Notes: generated by a model from the letters alone, not told the origin. Counted from the stretch's first letter, positions 18,086 through 26,951 are shown. The stretch is 64,000 nt of DNA from Actinomycetota bacterium (GCA_021323695.1 JAJPKN010000037.1:62001-126000), one strand, 5' to 3'. Numbers and translations are program-made.

Positions 18086-18136
18086 CGGGCCTGGGGCTGT
18101 CTTGGCTGAGGCCCGGCCTGTGGCCGGGGTGCTCCT

Positions 18137-18484
18137 ATGGCCAGAGTAGCCACTGACGCCCCCTCAGCCCTCCGGTCGGTTGCCGAGGGTTCACCCACAG
18201 TGTTGGTGGCCGCCGATGCCGTGGCCCTGGCCCAGGTCGTGCGGTCAGCCCCCGACCGGGCTGGGCGCGAGCGGTTGCTGGGGGTGATGGTCGGCGACCC
18301 AGCCGACCCCGCGGTCATGGCCGCTGCGGCGGAGATGGCCGCCGAGTTGTGGCCGTGGGCGGCTGGGGGGCCTTCTCCGGCTGGGGGGCCTTCTCCGGGC
18401 TCGGGGCCTTCTCCGGGCTCGGGGCCTTCTCCGGGCTCGGGGCCGCCCCCGGGCTCGGGGCCGCCCCCGGCTGGGGGGCCGTAG
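18137..18484 (+). CDS. Small hypothetical protein with Gly-Pro-Ser repeat tail
   Basis: 115 residues. The first ~75 residues form an ordinary Ala/Val-rich sequence with [15 protein letters not shown] and [23 protein letters not shown] do not recognise it. The last 40 residues are Gly-Pro-Ser/Pro repeats encoded by an 18-bp DNA repeat (18361-18480). It lies 31 bp upstream of panD in the same direction, so the two may be cotranscribed. The ordinary N-terminal codon pattern and the position argue that it is real, but that is weak evidence. Confidence 0.4.
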   Translation: MARVATDAPSALRSVAEGSPTVLVAADAVALAQVVRSAPDRAGRERLLGVMVGDPADPAVMAAAAEMAAELWPWAAGGPSPAGGPSPGSGPSPGSGPSPGSGPPPGSGPPPAGGP

Positions 18485-18515
18485 GAGGGCGCCCCGGAGG
18501 GTATCCTGTCAGGTG

Positions 18516-18878
18516 ATGCGCCGGCGCATGCTGAAGGCCAAGATCCACCGGGCCACGGTCACTGAGGCCAACCTCGGCTACATCGGGTCGGTCACTTTGG
18601 GCACCGACCTCATGGACTTGGCCGACATCCGGGAGTTCGAGCAGGTGGCGGTGCTGGACATCGACAACGGGGCGCGTTTTGAGACCTATGCCATTGCCGG
18701 CGCCGCGGGCCAGGTCTGCGTCAACGGTGCCGCGGCGCGCCTGGTGGTGCCGGGCGACAAGGTGATCGTGATCACCTACGCGGACTACGAGGAGGCAGAG
18801 CTGGAAGGCTACGCTCCCCGGGTCGTCCACGTGGACGAGCGCAACCGCCCTGTCCTGGAACAGACGCTCGTCAGGTGA
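18516..18878 (+). CDS. panD: Aspartate 1-decarboxylase (pyruvoyl enzyme)
   Basis: 120 residues, the family size. PanD turns L-aspartate into beta-alanine for pantothenate and CoA synthesis. The proenzyme cleaves itself at Gly24-Ser25, and the serine becomes the pyruvoyl group. Starting at ATG 18516 puts the GS of YIGS exactly at 24-25, as in E. coli PanD, which decides against the GTG one codon upstream. Lys9 and His11 of MLKAKIHRA, Tyr58 region [14 protein letters not shown] and the [11 protein letters not shown] strand are all in place. No panB or panC is nearby. Confidence 0.95.
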   Translation: MRRRMLKAKIHRATVTEANLGYIGSVTLGTDLMDLADIREFEQVAVLDIDNGARFETYAIAGAAGQVCVNGAAARLVVPGDKVIVITYADYEEAELEGYAPRVVHVDERNRPVLEQTLVR

Positions 18879-19025
18879 AGCGCCTTCCCGGCCTGGCACC
18901 GAGGCCCCCGGTCTCGTGGTTGCCGGCCCACGCCTGCCCCAGGGGTTGTCGGCCACCCAGGTGCTGGTAGCCGCCCCACCGGCGGTCCGCCCCACCAGCG
19001 AGGCGCCCCACCAGCGAGCCGCCCC

Positions 19026-19097
19026 GCAGCCCTGGCTATCCCCGCCGCCCTGGCTATCCCCGCAGCCCTGGCTATCCCCGCAGCCCGGGCTACCCCC
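19026..19097. repeat. Four tandem copies of an 18-bp repeat
   Basis: Units of GCAGCCCTGGCTATCCCC lie in the 316-bp gap between panD and sufB. The rest of this gap (18879-19025) holds a second degenerate repeat around CCCCACCAGCGAG and no gene that I can support. Confidence 0.9.
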
Positions 19098-19194
19098 GCA
19101 GCCAGCAACCCCAGCCCTGCCGTCCTAGCCTCCGGTTAGCGCCACCAGACTTGTTACTATCGACGTAGGAGAAATCCCTGGGAGGGACCGACTG

Positions 19195-20601
19195 ATGGCT
19201 ACCACCGCCCAAGACTTGGACCTGGGGCGCTACCAGCTGGGCTGGAGCGACGTCGAGGACTACTACGTCTTCAAGCCCAAGAAGGGCTTGAGCGAGGACA
19301 TCGTGCGGGAGATGTCCTGGATGAAGGGCGAGCCGGAGTGGATGACACAGCGGCGCCTGAAGGCCCTCCGGTACTTCGAGCGCCGGCCCATGCCTACCTG
19401 GGGCGGGGACCTGTCCGGCATTGACTTCAACGACATCTACTACTACATCAAGCCGGTGGACCGGCAGGTGAGCGCCTGGGACCAGCTGCCTGAGTCGGTG
19501 AAGGCGACTTACGAGAAGCTGGGCATCCCCGAGGCCGAACGCAAGTACCTGGCCGGGGTCACGGCCCAGTACGAGAGCGAGGTCGTCTACCACCGCAACC
19601 GGGAAGAGCTGGCCAAACAGGGCGTGCTCTTCTGCGACATGGACACGGCCCTGCGCGAGTACCCCGACATCGTAAAGGCATATTTCGGCACCATCATCCC
19701 CCCCAATGACAACAAGTTCGCGGCCTTGAACTCGGCCGTCTGGAGCGGCGGCTCGTTCATCTACGTGCCCCCGGGGGTCAAGGTCGAAATGCCCCTGCAG
19801 GCTTACTTCCGGATCAACGCCGAGAACATGGGCCAGTTCGAGCGCACCCTCATCATCGCCGACGAGGGCGCCCAGGTGCACTACATAGAGGGGTGCTCGG
19901 CACCGGTGTACTCAACCGATTCCCTGCACTCGGCCGTGGTCGAGATCGTCTGCAAGCCGGGCAGCCGGGTCACTTACACCACCATCCAGAACTGGTCCAA
20001 CAACGTCTACAACCTGGTGACCAAAAGGGCGCGGGCTGAGGCCGAGGCGCACATGGAGTGGATAGACGGCAACATTGGCTCACAGCTCACCATGAAGTAC
20101 CCGTCTGTCTACCTGATGGGCCCCAAGGCTTCGGGCGAGGTCCTCTCGGTGGCGTACGCGGGTGCCGGCCAGCACCAAGACGCTGGGGCCAAGATGGTCC
20201 ACGCGGCCCCCGAGACCACCTCGACCATCATCTCCAAGTCGATATCCAAAGACGCCGGCCGGACTTCTTACCGCGGGTTGGTGCGCTTCGAGGAGGGGGC
20301 CAAGCGGTCCAAGAGCTTCGTGCGCTGCGACGCGTTGCTGCTGGACGAAAAGTCCCGTTCGGACACCTACCCCTACATAGAGTTCGGCGAGCACGACGCC
20401 CAGGTGGGCCACGAGGCCACCATTTCCAAGGTGGGCGACGACCAGCTTTTCTACCTGATGAGCAGGGGCTTGTCCGAGCAGCAGGCCATGGGGATGATCG
20501 TCAACGGCTTCATCGAGCCGGTCACCCGCACCCTGCCCATGGAGTACGCAGTCGAGTGGAGCCGGTTGATCGAGCTGCAGATGGAGGGCAGCGTAGGCTG
20601 A
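19195..20601 (+). CDS. sufB: Fe-S cluster assembly scaffold protein SufB
   Basis: 468 residues, normal for SufB. SufB with SufC and SufD forms the SufBC2D scaffold on which Fe-S clusters are built in the cytosol. Family stretches: [20 protein letters not shown] near the start, [38 protein letters not shown] (with the conserved Cys), [13 protein letters not shown] and [28 protein letters not shown] about 8 nt before the ATG is a good ribosome site. It heads a run of seven same-strand genes down to ilvA. No SufR repressor gene lies upstream. Confidence 0.96.
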   Translation: MATTAQDLDLGRYQLGWSDVEDYYVFKPKKGLSEDIVREMSWMKGEPEWMTQRRLKALRYFERRPMPTWGGDLSGIDFNDIYYYIKPVDRQVSAWDQLPESVKATYEKLGIPEAERKYLAGVTAQYESEVVYHRNREELAKQGVLFCDMDTALREYPDIVKAYFGTIIPPNDNKFAALNSAVWSGGSFIYVPPGVKVEMPLQAYFRINAENMGQFERTLIIADEGAQVHYIEGCSAPVYSTDSLHSAVVEIVCKPGSRVTYTTIQNWSNNVYNLVTKRARAEAEAHMEWIDGNIGSQLTMKYPSVYLMGPKASGEVLSVAYAGAGQHQDAGAKMVHAAPETTSTIISKSISKDAGRTSYRGLVRFEEGAKRSKSFVRCDALLLDEKSRSDTYPYIEFGEHDAQVGHEATISKVGDDQLFYLMSRGLSEQQAMGMIVNGFIEPVTRTLPMEYAVEWSRLIELQMEGSVG

Positions 20602-20653
20602 CCCAGCCTGGCCGGCGCGGGCATTGCTTTTGGCCGCGCCCTAAGATCCTGGT

Positions 20654-21244
20654 GTGGGAGCGGCGCTTGCCTTGGCGATCTTGCTGGTCGTCGTCGTGGC
20701 TGGGCTGAGCCTGGCCCTCAACGCACAAGGCCCCCTCCAAGGGCCTAGGCCGGTACGCCCCACCCGGCCCGCGGGCCGGGCCAGGCCGGCCAAACCCGCT
20801 CCCCCTCGGCCCGTACCCCCAGAGGAGCCCAAACGCCGACGCGAAGGTCCTCCTGACGCGCCCGGGCGCCCGGCCAAGCGGTTCCTGCGCCGGGGGGCCC
20901 GGCCGCCACAAGCCCCGGGGGACCGTCCCATCGAGCGGCCGTTCGAACGGCCGCCGGCCGAGCCCGAGCCTGCCCTGGCCGACATCAAGCCGCTGAGCAG
21001 CCACGGCCAGGCCCTGGTGGTCTCGGTCGTGGACGAAAGGACCCTGGGCCCGGTGACCCGCAGCCGGCTCACCCTCAAGGTCCAGCCCGAAGACGGCGAG
21101 TGCTTCGAGGTCACTACCCGGGTGGCTTTCCCCACTCCCGAAGCCCGTGCCCAGGTCAAGGTGGGCGGGACCATCCCCGTCCGCTATGACCCGGCCGACC
21201 ACAAGCGGGTCGTAGTCGAAGTGGAGGCGGGCAGCGGGAGCTAG
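20654..21244 (+). CDS. Single-pass membrane protein of unknown function inside the suf cluster
   Basis: 196 residues. One N-terminal membrane helix (ALALAILLVVVVAGLSLAL, about 4-22), a ~75-residue Pro/Arg-rich linker, then a small C-terminal domain with VVSVVDERTLGPVTRSRLTLKV and GGTIPVRYDPADHKRVVVEV. That last pattern resembles the small beta domains seen in many actinobacterial membrane proteins that end in V-DP-D-xRVV; I cannot name it. The GTG start at 20654 is 52 bp after sufB. It separates sufB from sufD and has no known link to Fe-S assembly. Confidence 0.65.
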   Translation: MGAALALAILLVVVVAGLSLALNAQGPLQGPRPVRPTRPAGRARPAKPAPPRPVPPEEPKRRREGPPDAPGRPAKRFLRRGARPPQAPGDRPIERPFERPPAEPEPALADIKPLSSHGQALVVSVVDERTLGPVTRSRLTLKVQPEDGECFEVTTRVAFPTPEARAQVKVGGTIPVRYDPADHKRVVVEVEAGSGS

Positions 21245-21261
21245 GCTCCCGCCTACCGGTC

Positions 21262-21948
21262 ATGTTCGCGGACCGTGCCGAAGCGGGGCGGGCGCTGGCC
21301 GAAGAGGTGGCTCGGCTGGCTTGCATGGCGGAGCCCGCTGCCCGCCCGGTTGTCGCCGCCCTGCCTCGAGGCGGGGCCCCGGTCGGCTTCGAGGTGGCTC
21401 GCCGGCTGGGCGCGCCCCTGGTGGTGGTGCCGGTGGCCAAGGTCGGTGCCCCCGGCCGGGAGGAACTGGCCCTGGGCGCTGTGGCCCCGGGCGGGGTCGA
21501 GGTCCTGAACGACGACGTGCTGGCCCTTCTGCGCCTCGACCGGGCCGCGGTGGGGGAACTGGTGGCCAGGGCGGCTGCCAAGGTTGCCCGCCAGCAGGAG
21601 GCTTACGGAGGGGGAAAGGGGACCGAGCGGCTGGCTGGGGCCCATGTCGTGGTGGTCGACGACGGTTTGGCTACTGGCGCGTCCATGAAGGCGGCCCTGT
21701 TGGCGGTCCGCCAGAGCGGCCCGGCCCGGGTGGTGCTCGCCGTCCCTGTCGCCCCTCCCGAGGCCCTGGCCGCCCTGGCGCCCCTGGCCGACGACGTCGC
21801 TTGTGTCCTGCGCCCCGAGCACATGCATGCAGTAGGAGCCTGGTACGAGGACTTCACCCAGACCACCGACGCCGAGGTGGCCCGCCTGGTGGCTGAGGCG
21901 GGCACCTGGTCAGCCGGCCTGAGAGGGGCACCTGGTCAGCTGGCCTGA
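21262..21948 (+). CDS. Phosphoribosyltransferase-family protein
   Basis: 228 residues. The PRTase fold is shown by ALPRGGAPVGFEVAR near the start and the PRPP loop VVVVDDGLATGASM (about 127-140). RGG in place of an orotate- or adenine-binding hood, and the overall length, match a widespread group of bacterial PRTase-like proteins often fused or linked to dienelactone hydrolases, with unknown substrates. It starts 17 bp after the membrane protein gene and ends 22 bp before sufD, so it is part of the suf transcript; a role in that pathway is not known. Confidence 0.8.
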   Translation: MFADRAEAGRALAEEVARLACMAEPAARPVVAALPRGGAPVGFEVARRLGAPLVVVPVAKVGAPGREELALGAVAPGGVEVLNDDVLALLRLDRAAVGELVARAAAKVARQQEAYGGGKGTERLAGAHVVVVDDGLATGASMKAALLAVRQSGPARVVLAVPVAPPEALAALAPLADDVACVLRPEHMHAVGAWYEDFTQTTDAEVARLVAEAGTWSAGLRGAPGQLA

Positions 21949-21970
21949 GGCGGGCAGCGGTCACCTAAGC

Positions 21971-23500
21971 TTGTCGCCAGTGCCCACGCTCGGTTCTCCT
22001 GGGTTCAACGCGGACGTCGTCGCCGCCCTGCCTGGCCCCGCCTGGCTCAGGCAGTCGAGGCTGGCGGCTTGGGAGAGGTTCGTTTCCAGCCCCTTGCCGA
22101 GCGAGTCAGAAGAGATCTGGCGGTACAGCCGCATAGACGACCTGGACCTCGGCCGGTACTCCCCACTGGTGCCCGGGGCGGCTGCGCCCGGAGCCGCTGA
22201 GCCCGCCGCTGCGCCCGGAGCCGCTGCTGCCGCTGGTGCCCCAGGCCCCCCGCCCGCCCTCGGCCAACTGCCTCCGGACGTGGAGGACCTCCTGGCTGTG
22301 GTGGGGCCGGGGGCGACGACGCTGGTCACCCGCAACGGGGGCCCAGCCGCGGTCCTCAACCCCCAGCCCGGCCTGCAGCTGGGGCCGGCCGGCGAAGCCT
22401 CCGAAGAGCGGCTTGGGAACGGCCATGGCGGCCCGGGGCCCGACATCTGGACGGTCCTCAACGCCGCGCTCGTTGTGGTGCCATGGAAGGCCCACGTGGC
22501 CGCCGGCTGCGTGCTGGGCGCGCCCGTCGTGATCGTGCACTGGCTGGACGGCGACGGAGGCGCCTATTTCCCCCACCTGGAAGTGGAGCTGGCCGAGGGA
22601 GCCTCAGCCCAGGTGCTGGAGGTTGTCGTGTCGGCCGACATCGATGCCCTGGTCGTCCCCCTCACGACCCTGGCGCTGGGGCCGGGAGCGAGCGGGCAGT
22701 TCGTGCAGGTCCAGTTGCTCGGCCCCAGGGCCTGGCAACTGGGCAACGTGGTGAGCCGGGTGGGCCGGGAGGCCCGCCTGCGGTGCATGACCGTAGCCCT
22801 GGGAGGCGACTACGCCCGGGCCCGCACCGACTCGGTGCTGGAAGGCCCTGGTGGCGAGAGCGAACTGCTGGCTGGCTACTTCGGCACGGGTACCCAGATG
22901 CACGACCTGCGCACGGTCCAGCACCACGCCGCTCCCCAGACCCGTTCCGAGCTGCTGTTCAAGGGAGTGGTGGCCAACCAAGCCCATTCGGTGTACTCCG
23001 GGCTGATCCGAGTGGAAAAGGGCGCCCGGGGCACCAACGCCTTCCAGACCAACCGCAACCTGGTGCTGTCTGAAGGCGCCCATGCCGATTCAGTGCCCAA
23101 TTTGGAGATCGAGGACAACGATGTGCGCTGCTCGCACGCCTCAGCCGTGGGCCCTATCGACGAGAACCAGCTCTTCTACCTGGAGAGCCGGGGCGTGCCT
23201 ACGCCAGCTGCCGAGCGGCTGATCGCTTTGGGGTTCATGGACGACGTGCTGGAACGTTCCCCCCTGCAAGAGATAGTGGGGTGGTTGCAGCAAGCGGTGG
23301 CCGCCAAGCTGGCTTCCACGGGGCTCGGCACAGCCCCTGGCTCTGGTGGGCCGGGCGCTGCTCCCGGGGGGCCTGGCCCTGGCTCCGCCGCTGTGGGTGC
23401 GCGCTCCGCCGGGCTGGGCTCTGGCTCCGCCGGGCTGGGCTCTGGCTCCGCCGGTGTGGGTGCGCGCTCCGCCGGGTTGGGCAGCGGGGGTGGCAGGTGA
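21971..23500 (+). CDS. sufD: Fe-S cluster assembly protein SufD with repeat-derived insert and tail
   Basis: 509 residues, against about 390-440 for most SufD. The C-terminal core is diagnostic: LFKGVVANQAHSVYSGLIRV, NAFQTNRNLVLSEGAHADS, PNLEIEDNDVRCSHASAVGP and LFYLESRGVP. SufD pairs with SufB and SufC in the scaffold complex. The extra length comes from an Ala/Pro/Gly insert at about 60-95 and a ~55-residue Gly/Ser/Ala tail, both encoded by short DNA repeats. The TTG start at 21971 is the first in frame; a GTG three codons on is possible. The stop overlaps the next start as GTGA. Confidence 0.92.
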   Translation: MSPVPTLGSPGFNADVVAALPGPAWLRQSRLAAWERFVSSPLPSESEEIWRYSRIDDLDLGRYSPLVPGAAAPGAAEPAAAPGAAAAAGAPGPPPALGQLPPDVEDLLAVVGPGATTLVTRNGGPAAVLNPQPGLQLGPAGEASEERLGNGHGGPGPDIWTVLNAALVVVPWKAHVAAGCVLGAPVVIVHWLDGDGGAYFPHLEVELAEGASAQVLEVVVSADIDALVVPLTTLALGPGASGQFVQVQLLGPRAWQLGNVVSRVGREARLRCMTVALGGDYARARTDSVLEGPGGESELLAGYFGTGTQMHDLRTVQHHAAPQTRSELLFKGVVANQAHSVYSGLIRVEKGARGTNAFQTNRNLVLSEGAHADSVPNLEIEDNDVRCSHASAVGPIDENQLFYLESRGVPTPAAERLIALGFMDDVLERSPLQEIVGWLQQAVAAKLASTGLGTAPGSGGPGAAPGGPGPGSAAVGARSAGLGSGSAGLGSGSAGVGARSAGLGSGGGR

Positions 23501-23811
23501 GCTGGGAAGTCAGGGCCAAGCTGGCCGACTTGCCCCCCGGTGGCGCCGCGCACATCGATGGGGGACCGTACGGCCTGTGCGTGGTCCGCATCGGGGACGA
23601 TTTCTACGCCTTGGACGACCGCTGCAGCCACCAGAACTGGCCGCTGTCCGAGGGAGAGGTCGACCCGCTCAGCCGCACCATCGAGTGCACCAAGCACGGC
23701 AGCACGTTCTCGCTGGTAGATGGGGCTCCTCAGTGCCTTCCCGCCACTCAGCGGGTGGCTACGTACCCGGTCCGGGTGGAAGGCGAGGAACTAGTGGTGG
23801 AGGTCCCATGA
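23497..23811 (+). CDS. Rieske-type [2Fe-2S] ferredoxin of the suf operon
   Basis: 104 residues. The two cluster-binding motifs are Cys-Ser-His in RCSHQNWPL and Cys-Thr-Lys-His in CTKHGSTF, the CxH...CxxH pattern of small Rieske ferredoxins such as NirD/BphF types. A same-size protein between sufD and sufC is known in other actinobacterial suf operons; it may carry electrons or be an early client of the scaffold (inference). The GTG start overlaps the sufD stop, and its own stop overlaps the sufC ATG, so translation of all three is probably coupled. Confidence 0.93.
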   Translation: MSWEVRAKLADLPPGGAAHIDGGPYGLCVVRIGDDFYALDDRCSHQNWPLSEGEVDPLSRTIECTKHGSTFSLVDGAPQCLPATQRVATYPVRVEGEELVVEVP

Positions 23812-24656
23812 GCGAGCTCATCGTGGAAGGCCTGCACGCTTCGGTTTCCGGCAAGCAAGTGCTGCGGGGCGTCGACCTCGCGGTGGCGAGCGGTGAAATC
23901 CATGCGGTCATGGGGCCCAACGGCTCGGGCAAGTCGACCCTGTCGCACGTGATCGCTGGCCGGCCCGGTTACGAGGTCACCGCCGGGCGGGTGCTCCTGG
24001 ACGGCACCGACCTGCTGGCCATGGCCCCCTGGGAACGGGCCCAGGCAGGGATCTTCCTGGCCCTCCAGTACCCGGTCGAGGTGCCGGGTGTGAGCCTGCT
24101 GGACGCCCTGGGCGAGGCCTACGAGGCCTCCGGGCGGGACCGTTCCGCGCTCCCGCGCACCCTGGTCGAGGAAGCAGAAAAGACTGGTCTGGACCAGCGG
24201 TTCTTGTCCCGCTCGCTCAATGTCGACCTGTCGGGAGGGGAGCGCAAGCGCAACGAGGTCGTGCAGCTGGGCGCTTTGCGCCCCAAGATCGCCGTGCTCG
24301 ACGAGGTGGACTCGGGCCTCGACGTGGACGCGCTGCGGGCGGTGGCCCGCCGGGTGGCGGAGCTGTGCCGACAAGCCGGCATCGGCATCCTGGCTATAAC
24401 CCACTACTACCGGTTGCTGGCCGAGCTGCCGGTGGACAGGGTGCACGTCCTGTCGGGCGGGCGAGTGGTGGCCACCGGCGGGCCCGAGCTGGCGCTGGAA
24501 CTGGAAAAGACTGGGTATGCGGCATACGGCGAAGACGAGCGAGAGCCTGCCGGTGGTGCCCTGGGTGGCGGGGGCCGGGGTTTGCCCCCGTCCCGGGCCG
24601 CAGGGGGGGCGCCGGTCCCAGTGCAGCCGGGTACCCGTGGTCGTCAGCCCCACTGA
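23808..24656 (+). CDS. sufC: SufC ATPase of the Fe-S scaffold complex
   Basis: 282 residues. ABC-type ATPase with Walker A GPNGSGKS (36-43), a signature region DLSGGERKRNE and Walker B IAVLDEVDSGLDVD, all as in SufC; ITHYYRLL is the H-loop. SufC powers rearrangement of SufB-SufD during cluster assembly. Normal SufC ends near residue 250; here a Gly/Pro/Arg-rich tail of about 35 residues follows AAYGEDEREP. The ilvA start lies inside that tail. The ATG overlaps the Rieske stop as ATGA. No sufS or sufU follows in this window. Confidence 0.95.
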   Translation: MSELIVEGLHASVSGKQVLRGVDLAVASGEIHAVMGPNGSGKSTLSHVIAGRPGYEVTAGRVLLDGTDLLAMAPWERAQAGIFLALQYPVEVPGVSLLDALGEAYEASGRDRSALPRTLVEEAEKTGLDQRFLSRSLNVDLSGGERKRNEVVQLGALRPKIAVLDEVDSGLDVDALRAVARRVAELCRQAGIGILAITHYYRLLAELPVDRVHVLSGGRVVATGGPELALELEKTGYAAYGEDEREPAGGALGGGGRGLPPSRAAGGAPVPVQPGTRGRQPH

Positions 24657-25848
24657 GGTCGCGGAGGCGGCCAAGCGCCTCGAGGGCGTCATCCGCCCCA
24701 CGCCTGCGGCTGCTTCGGCGGTCCTTTCCAGGCTCCTGGGCCGTCCCGTGCTGGTGAAGCCCGAGCACTTCCAACGCACCGGTTCTTTCAAGATCCGAGG
24801 TGCCTACAACCGGGTGGCGGTGCTGGCCGACGGCGGCCGGCACACGGAGGTGGTGGCTGCTTCGGCAGGCAACCATGCCCAGGGCGTAGCTCTGGCTGCC
24901 TCTCTTTGTGGCTTGCCATCGAGGGTGTTCATGCCCGTCGGCGCGTCCTTGCCCAAGGTCGAGGCGACCCGTTCCTACGGGGCGGTGGTCGAGCTGTGCG
25001 GTAGCTCGGTCGACGACGCCATCGAGGCCGCCCGCGGTTATGTCGCCGGCCACCCGTCGGCCTTTTACGTACCGCCCTTCGATGACCCTCTGGTCATAGC
25101 CGGGCAGGCGACGATCGGCCTGGAACTGGCGGCCGAAGTGCCCGAAGCCGAGACGGTTGTCGTGCCCTGTGGGGGAGGAGGCCTCATGGGCGGGGTGGCC
25201 GCAGGTTTGCGCTCGGCTGGGTCGGGTGCCCGGGTGGTGGGGGTGCAGGCCGCCGGAGCCCCCCCCATGGTCGCTGCCTTGGCTCAAGGCCGGCCCGTGG
25301 ACGTGGGCCCGGTGGAGACCATGGCCGACGGCATTGCCCTGCGCAGCGTGTCCGAGCTCACCCTCGAGCACGCCCGGCAGCTGGTGGACGAGGTCGTGAC
25401 CGTGAACGAGGAGGAGATCAGCCGGGCTGTGCTCCTCTTGCTCGAGCGTTGCAAGTGGGTGGTCGAACCGGCGGGCGCCGTCGGCCTCAGCGCGCTGCTG
25501 GCCGGTCAGGTGGCTGGCACCGGCCCCGTCGTCATCGTGGTATCGGGGGGCAACGTGGACCCACTGCTGCTCATGCGGCTGATCGAGCACGGGCTCACTG
25601 CCGCCGGCCGCTACTTCATGGTGCGGGTGGTGCTGGCCGACAAGCCGGGCTCGCTGGCCTCGCTGACCGCGGCTCTGGGGGAGCTCGGGCTCAACCTGTT
25701 GACTGTGGAGCACCGGCGCTCCGGGGCCCCTATAGGAGTGAGCGAAGTCGAGGTGGTGATCACCCTCGAGACCCGCGACCCGGCCCATCGCGACCGGATC
25801 GTGCCTGCGCTACAAGAACGCGGCTTTAGAGCAGAGGCCTACCGCTGA
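24637..25848 (+). CDS. ilvA: Threonine dehydratase (biosynthetic type, with ACT-like domain)
   Basis: 403 residues. PLP enzyme that deaminates L-threonine to 2-oxobutanoate, the first step of isoleucine synthesis. Lys52 in FQRTGSFKIRGAYN is the PLP lysine; SAGNHAQGVA and the PLP-phosphate loop VVPCGGGGLMGG follow. A C-terminal ACT-like domain (about 325-403, VRVVLADKPGSLASL) is the usual feedback-control region of the short IlvA/TdcB-plus-ACT type. GTG 24637 keeps the usual short N-terminus and lies inside the sufC tail, a 20-bp overlap without a clear ribosome site, so the exact start is uncertain. Confidence 0.92.
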   Translation: MVVSPTEVAEAAKRLEGVIRPTPAAASAVLSRLLGRPVLVKPEHFQRTGSFKIRGAYNRVAVLADGGRHTEVVAASAGNHAQGVALAASLCGLPSRVFMPVGASLPKVEATRSYGAVVELCGSSVDDAIEAARGYVAGHPSAFYVPPFDDPLVIAGQATIGLELAAEVPEAETVVVPCGGGGLMGGVAAGLRSAGSGARVVGVQAAGAPPMVAALAQGRPVDVGPVETMADGIALRSVSELTLEHARQLVDEVVTVNEEEISRAVLLLLERCKWVVEPAGAVGLSALLAGQVAGTGPVVIVVSGGNVDPLLLMRLIEHGLTAAGRYFMVRVVLADKPGSLASLTAALGELGLNLLTVEHRRSGAPIGVSEVEVVITLETRDPAHRDRIVPALQERGFRAEAYR

Positions 25849-25957
25849 CAGCCCCACTGGCGCTGACGACCCCGGTTGCGCCGTCATGTACGCCACCGCC
25901 CAGGCAGTGCCGGCCTCGACTGACAGCCCCGCCACCTCTGACAACCCCGGTCGTGCC
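25845..25957. repeat. Two imperfect 38-bp direct repeats, 37 bp apart
   Basis: Copies at 25845-25882 and 25920-25957 begin CTGACAGCCCC and share CCCCGGT near the end. The first copy includes the ilvA stop codon. Confidence 0.7.
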
Positions 25958-26083
25958 TGCGGTGGCGGACGAAGCCGGCTGCGCCCGCCGGCCGCGTGGG
26001 GGGGCGAAGCACCCGGTTCGCGCCCATGGGCCGCAGGCCGCCGACCAGCACGGGACCAAGGCGGGCCGCCATCTGCCTCCGGC

Positions 26084-26210
26084 GGGGGCTGGGCCTCCGT
26101 CCGGCGCGAGCCGGGCGGGCTGGGCCTCCGGCACTAGCCGGGCGGGCTGGGCCTCCGTCCGGCACCAGCCGGGGGGACTGGGCCTCCGGCACTAGCCGGG
26201 CGGGCTGGGC
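26084..26210. repeat. GC-rich tandem repeat array between ilvA and sodN
   Basis: About four alternating units built from GCCGGGCGGGCTGGGCCTCC fill the end of a 402-bp gap between the convergent ilvA and sodN genes. I see no gene in the gap; transcription from both sides must end here, but no classical hairpin with a T run is visible. Confidence 0.8.
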
Positions 26211-26250
26211 GGCCCGCGGCCTGCTCAGGCCTCCTTGGTGCGTCAGAAGG

Positions 26251-26670
26251 TCAGGCCTTCTTGGTCTCCCAGAAGATGCGGTCTATCTCCGCTATCTGGC
26301 GCAGCAGGTCGTCGGCCACGGCGACGTCGGTGGAGTGCTTGGCCTCGCCGGCGGTCTTGGTCGCCTTCCAGAACAGCTCGTGCAGCTGTGGGTACTTCTC
26401 CAGGTGGGCAGGCTTGAAGTAGTCCGTCCACAGTACCCACAGGTGGTACTTGACCAGTTCGGCGCGCTGTTCTTTGATGATGAGGGCCCGGGCCCTGAAC
26501 ACCTCGTCGTTCGAGGCGTGGTACTTCTCCATGATGGCTTTCACGGACTCGGCTTCGACCTTCGCTTGCACGGGGTCGTAGACCCCGCACGGCAGGTCGC
26601 AGTGAGCGTGGACGCTCCCGGGCTCGCTAACCCGGTCAGCCAGGGACAGCAAACGTGACAGCAAAGTCAT
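26251..26670 (-). CDS. sodN: Nickel superoxide dismutase precursor
   Basis: 139 residues. Ni-SOD converts superoxide to oxygen and hydrogen peroxide. The nickel hook HCDLPCGVYDP starts at His23, giving a mature protein of 117 residues, the length known for Streptomyces NiSOD; Cys24 and Cys28 are the sulfur ligands. The first 22 residues (ending VHA) are the propeptide that a dedicated protease must remove before nickel can bind. That protease gene, sodX, is divergent next door. ATG 26670 has AAGGAG 9 nt upstream. The four-helix part (EKYHASNDEVFRAR, YPQLHELFWKATKTAG) is well conserved. Confidence 0.97.
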   Translation of the reverse strand: MTLLSRLLSLADRVSEPGSVHAHCDLPCGVYDPVQAKVEAESVKAIMEKYHASNDEVFRARALIIKEQRAELVKYHLWVLWTDYFKPAHLEKYPQLHELFWKATKTAGEAKHSTDVAVADDLLRQIAEIDRIFWETKKA

Positions 26671-26706
26671 TGACGAGGCTCCTTGGTCCTGTGTTGTGGT
26701 GCCATG

Positions 26707-26771
26707 GGTGTCGTGTGGTACAGGTGCCGTGTGCTACCAATGTCGTGTGTTGCCGATGTGGCGTGCTGCGA
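26707..26771. repeat. Four degenerate 16-bp repeats in the sodN leader region
   Basis: Four successive imperfect units of about 16 bp, each containing a variant of TGTCGTGTG, lie 37-101 bp upstream of the sodN start. They could be regulator half-sites or minisatellite remains; nothing in the sequence settles this. Confidence 0.5.
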
Positions 26772-26867
26772 GCCCGACGTCGCAGGCACGACGCGGGCAC
26801 GGCCAACCGACACGCTACATTCCCGGCAGCGCCAAGCGTCCGGCTGGGCCCGCGGCCCCGCACCAAC

Positions 26868-26881
26868 GTAGCGTACGCTAC
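26868..26881. promoter_or_regulatory. Perfect 14-bp palindrome between sodN and sodX
   Basis: GTAGCGTACGCTAC is fully symmetric and sits near the middle of the divergent spacer. Divergent sodN/sodX genes in other actinobacteria are controlled by nickel-responsive Nur, but this does not look like the TTGCAA-type Nur box, so the binding protein is open. Confidence 0.4.
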
Positions 26882-26885
26882 CTTG

Positions 26886-26951
26886 TCCCCCTGCTGGTAG
26901 TACGGGGTTGCGCTGCTGGCAGCACGGGGTCCCCCTGCCGGTAGTACAGGG
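26886..26951. repeat. Three imperfect 22-bp direct repeats before sodX
   Basis: Three units around CTGSYRGYAGYACRGGG lie in tandem up to 10 bp before the sodX start. Each holds a small GGTAGTAC or GGCAGCAC core. Confidence 0.55.
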
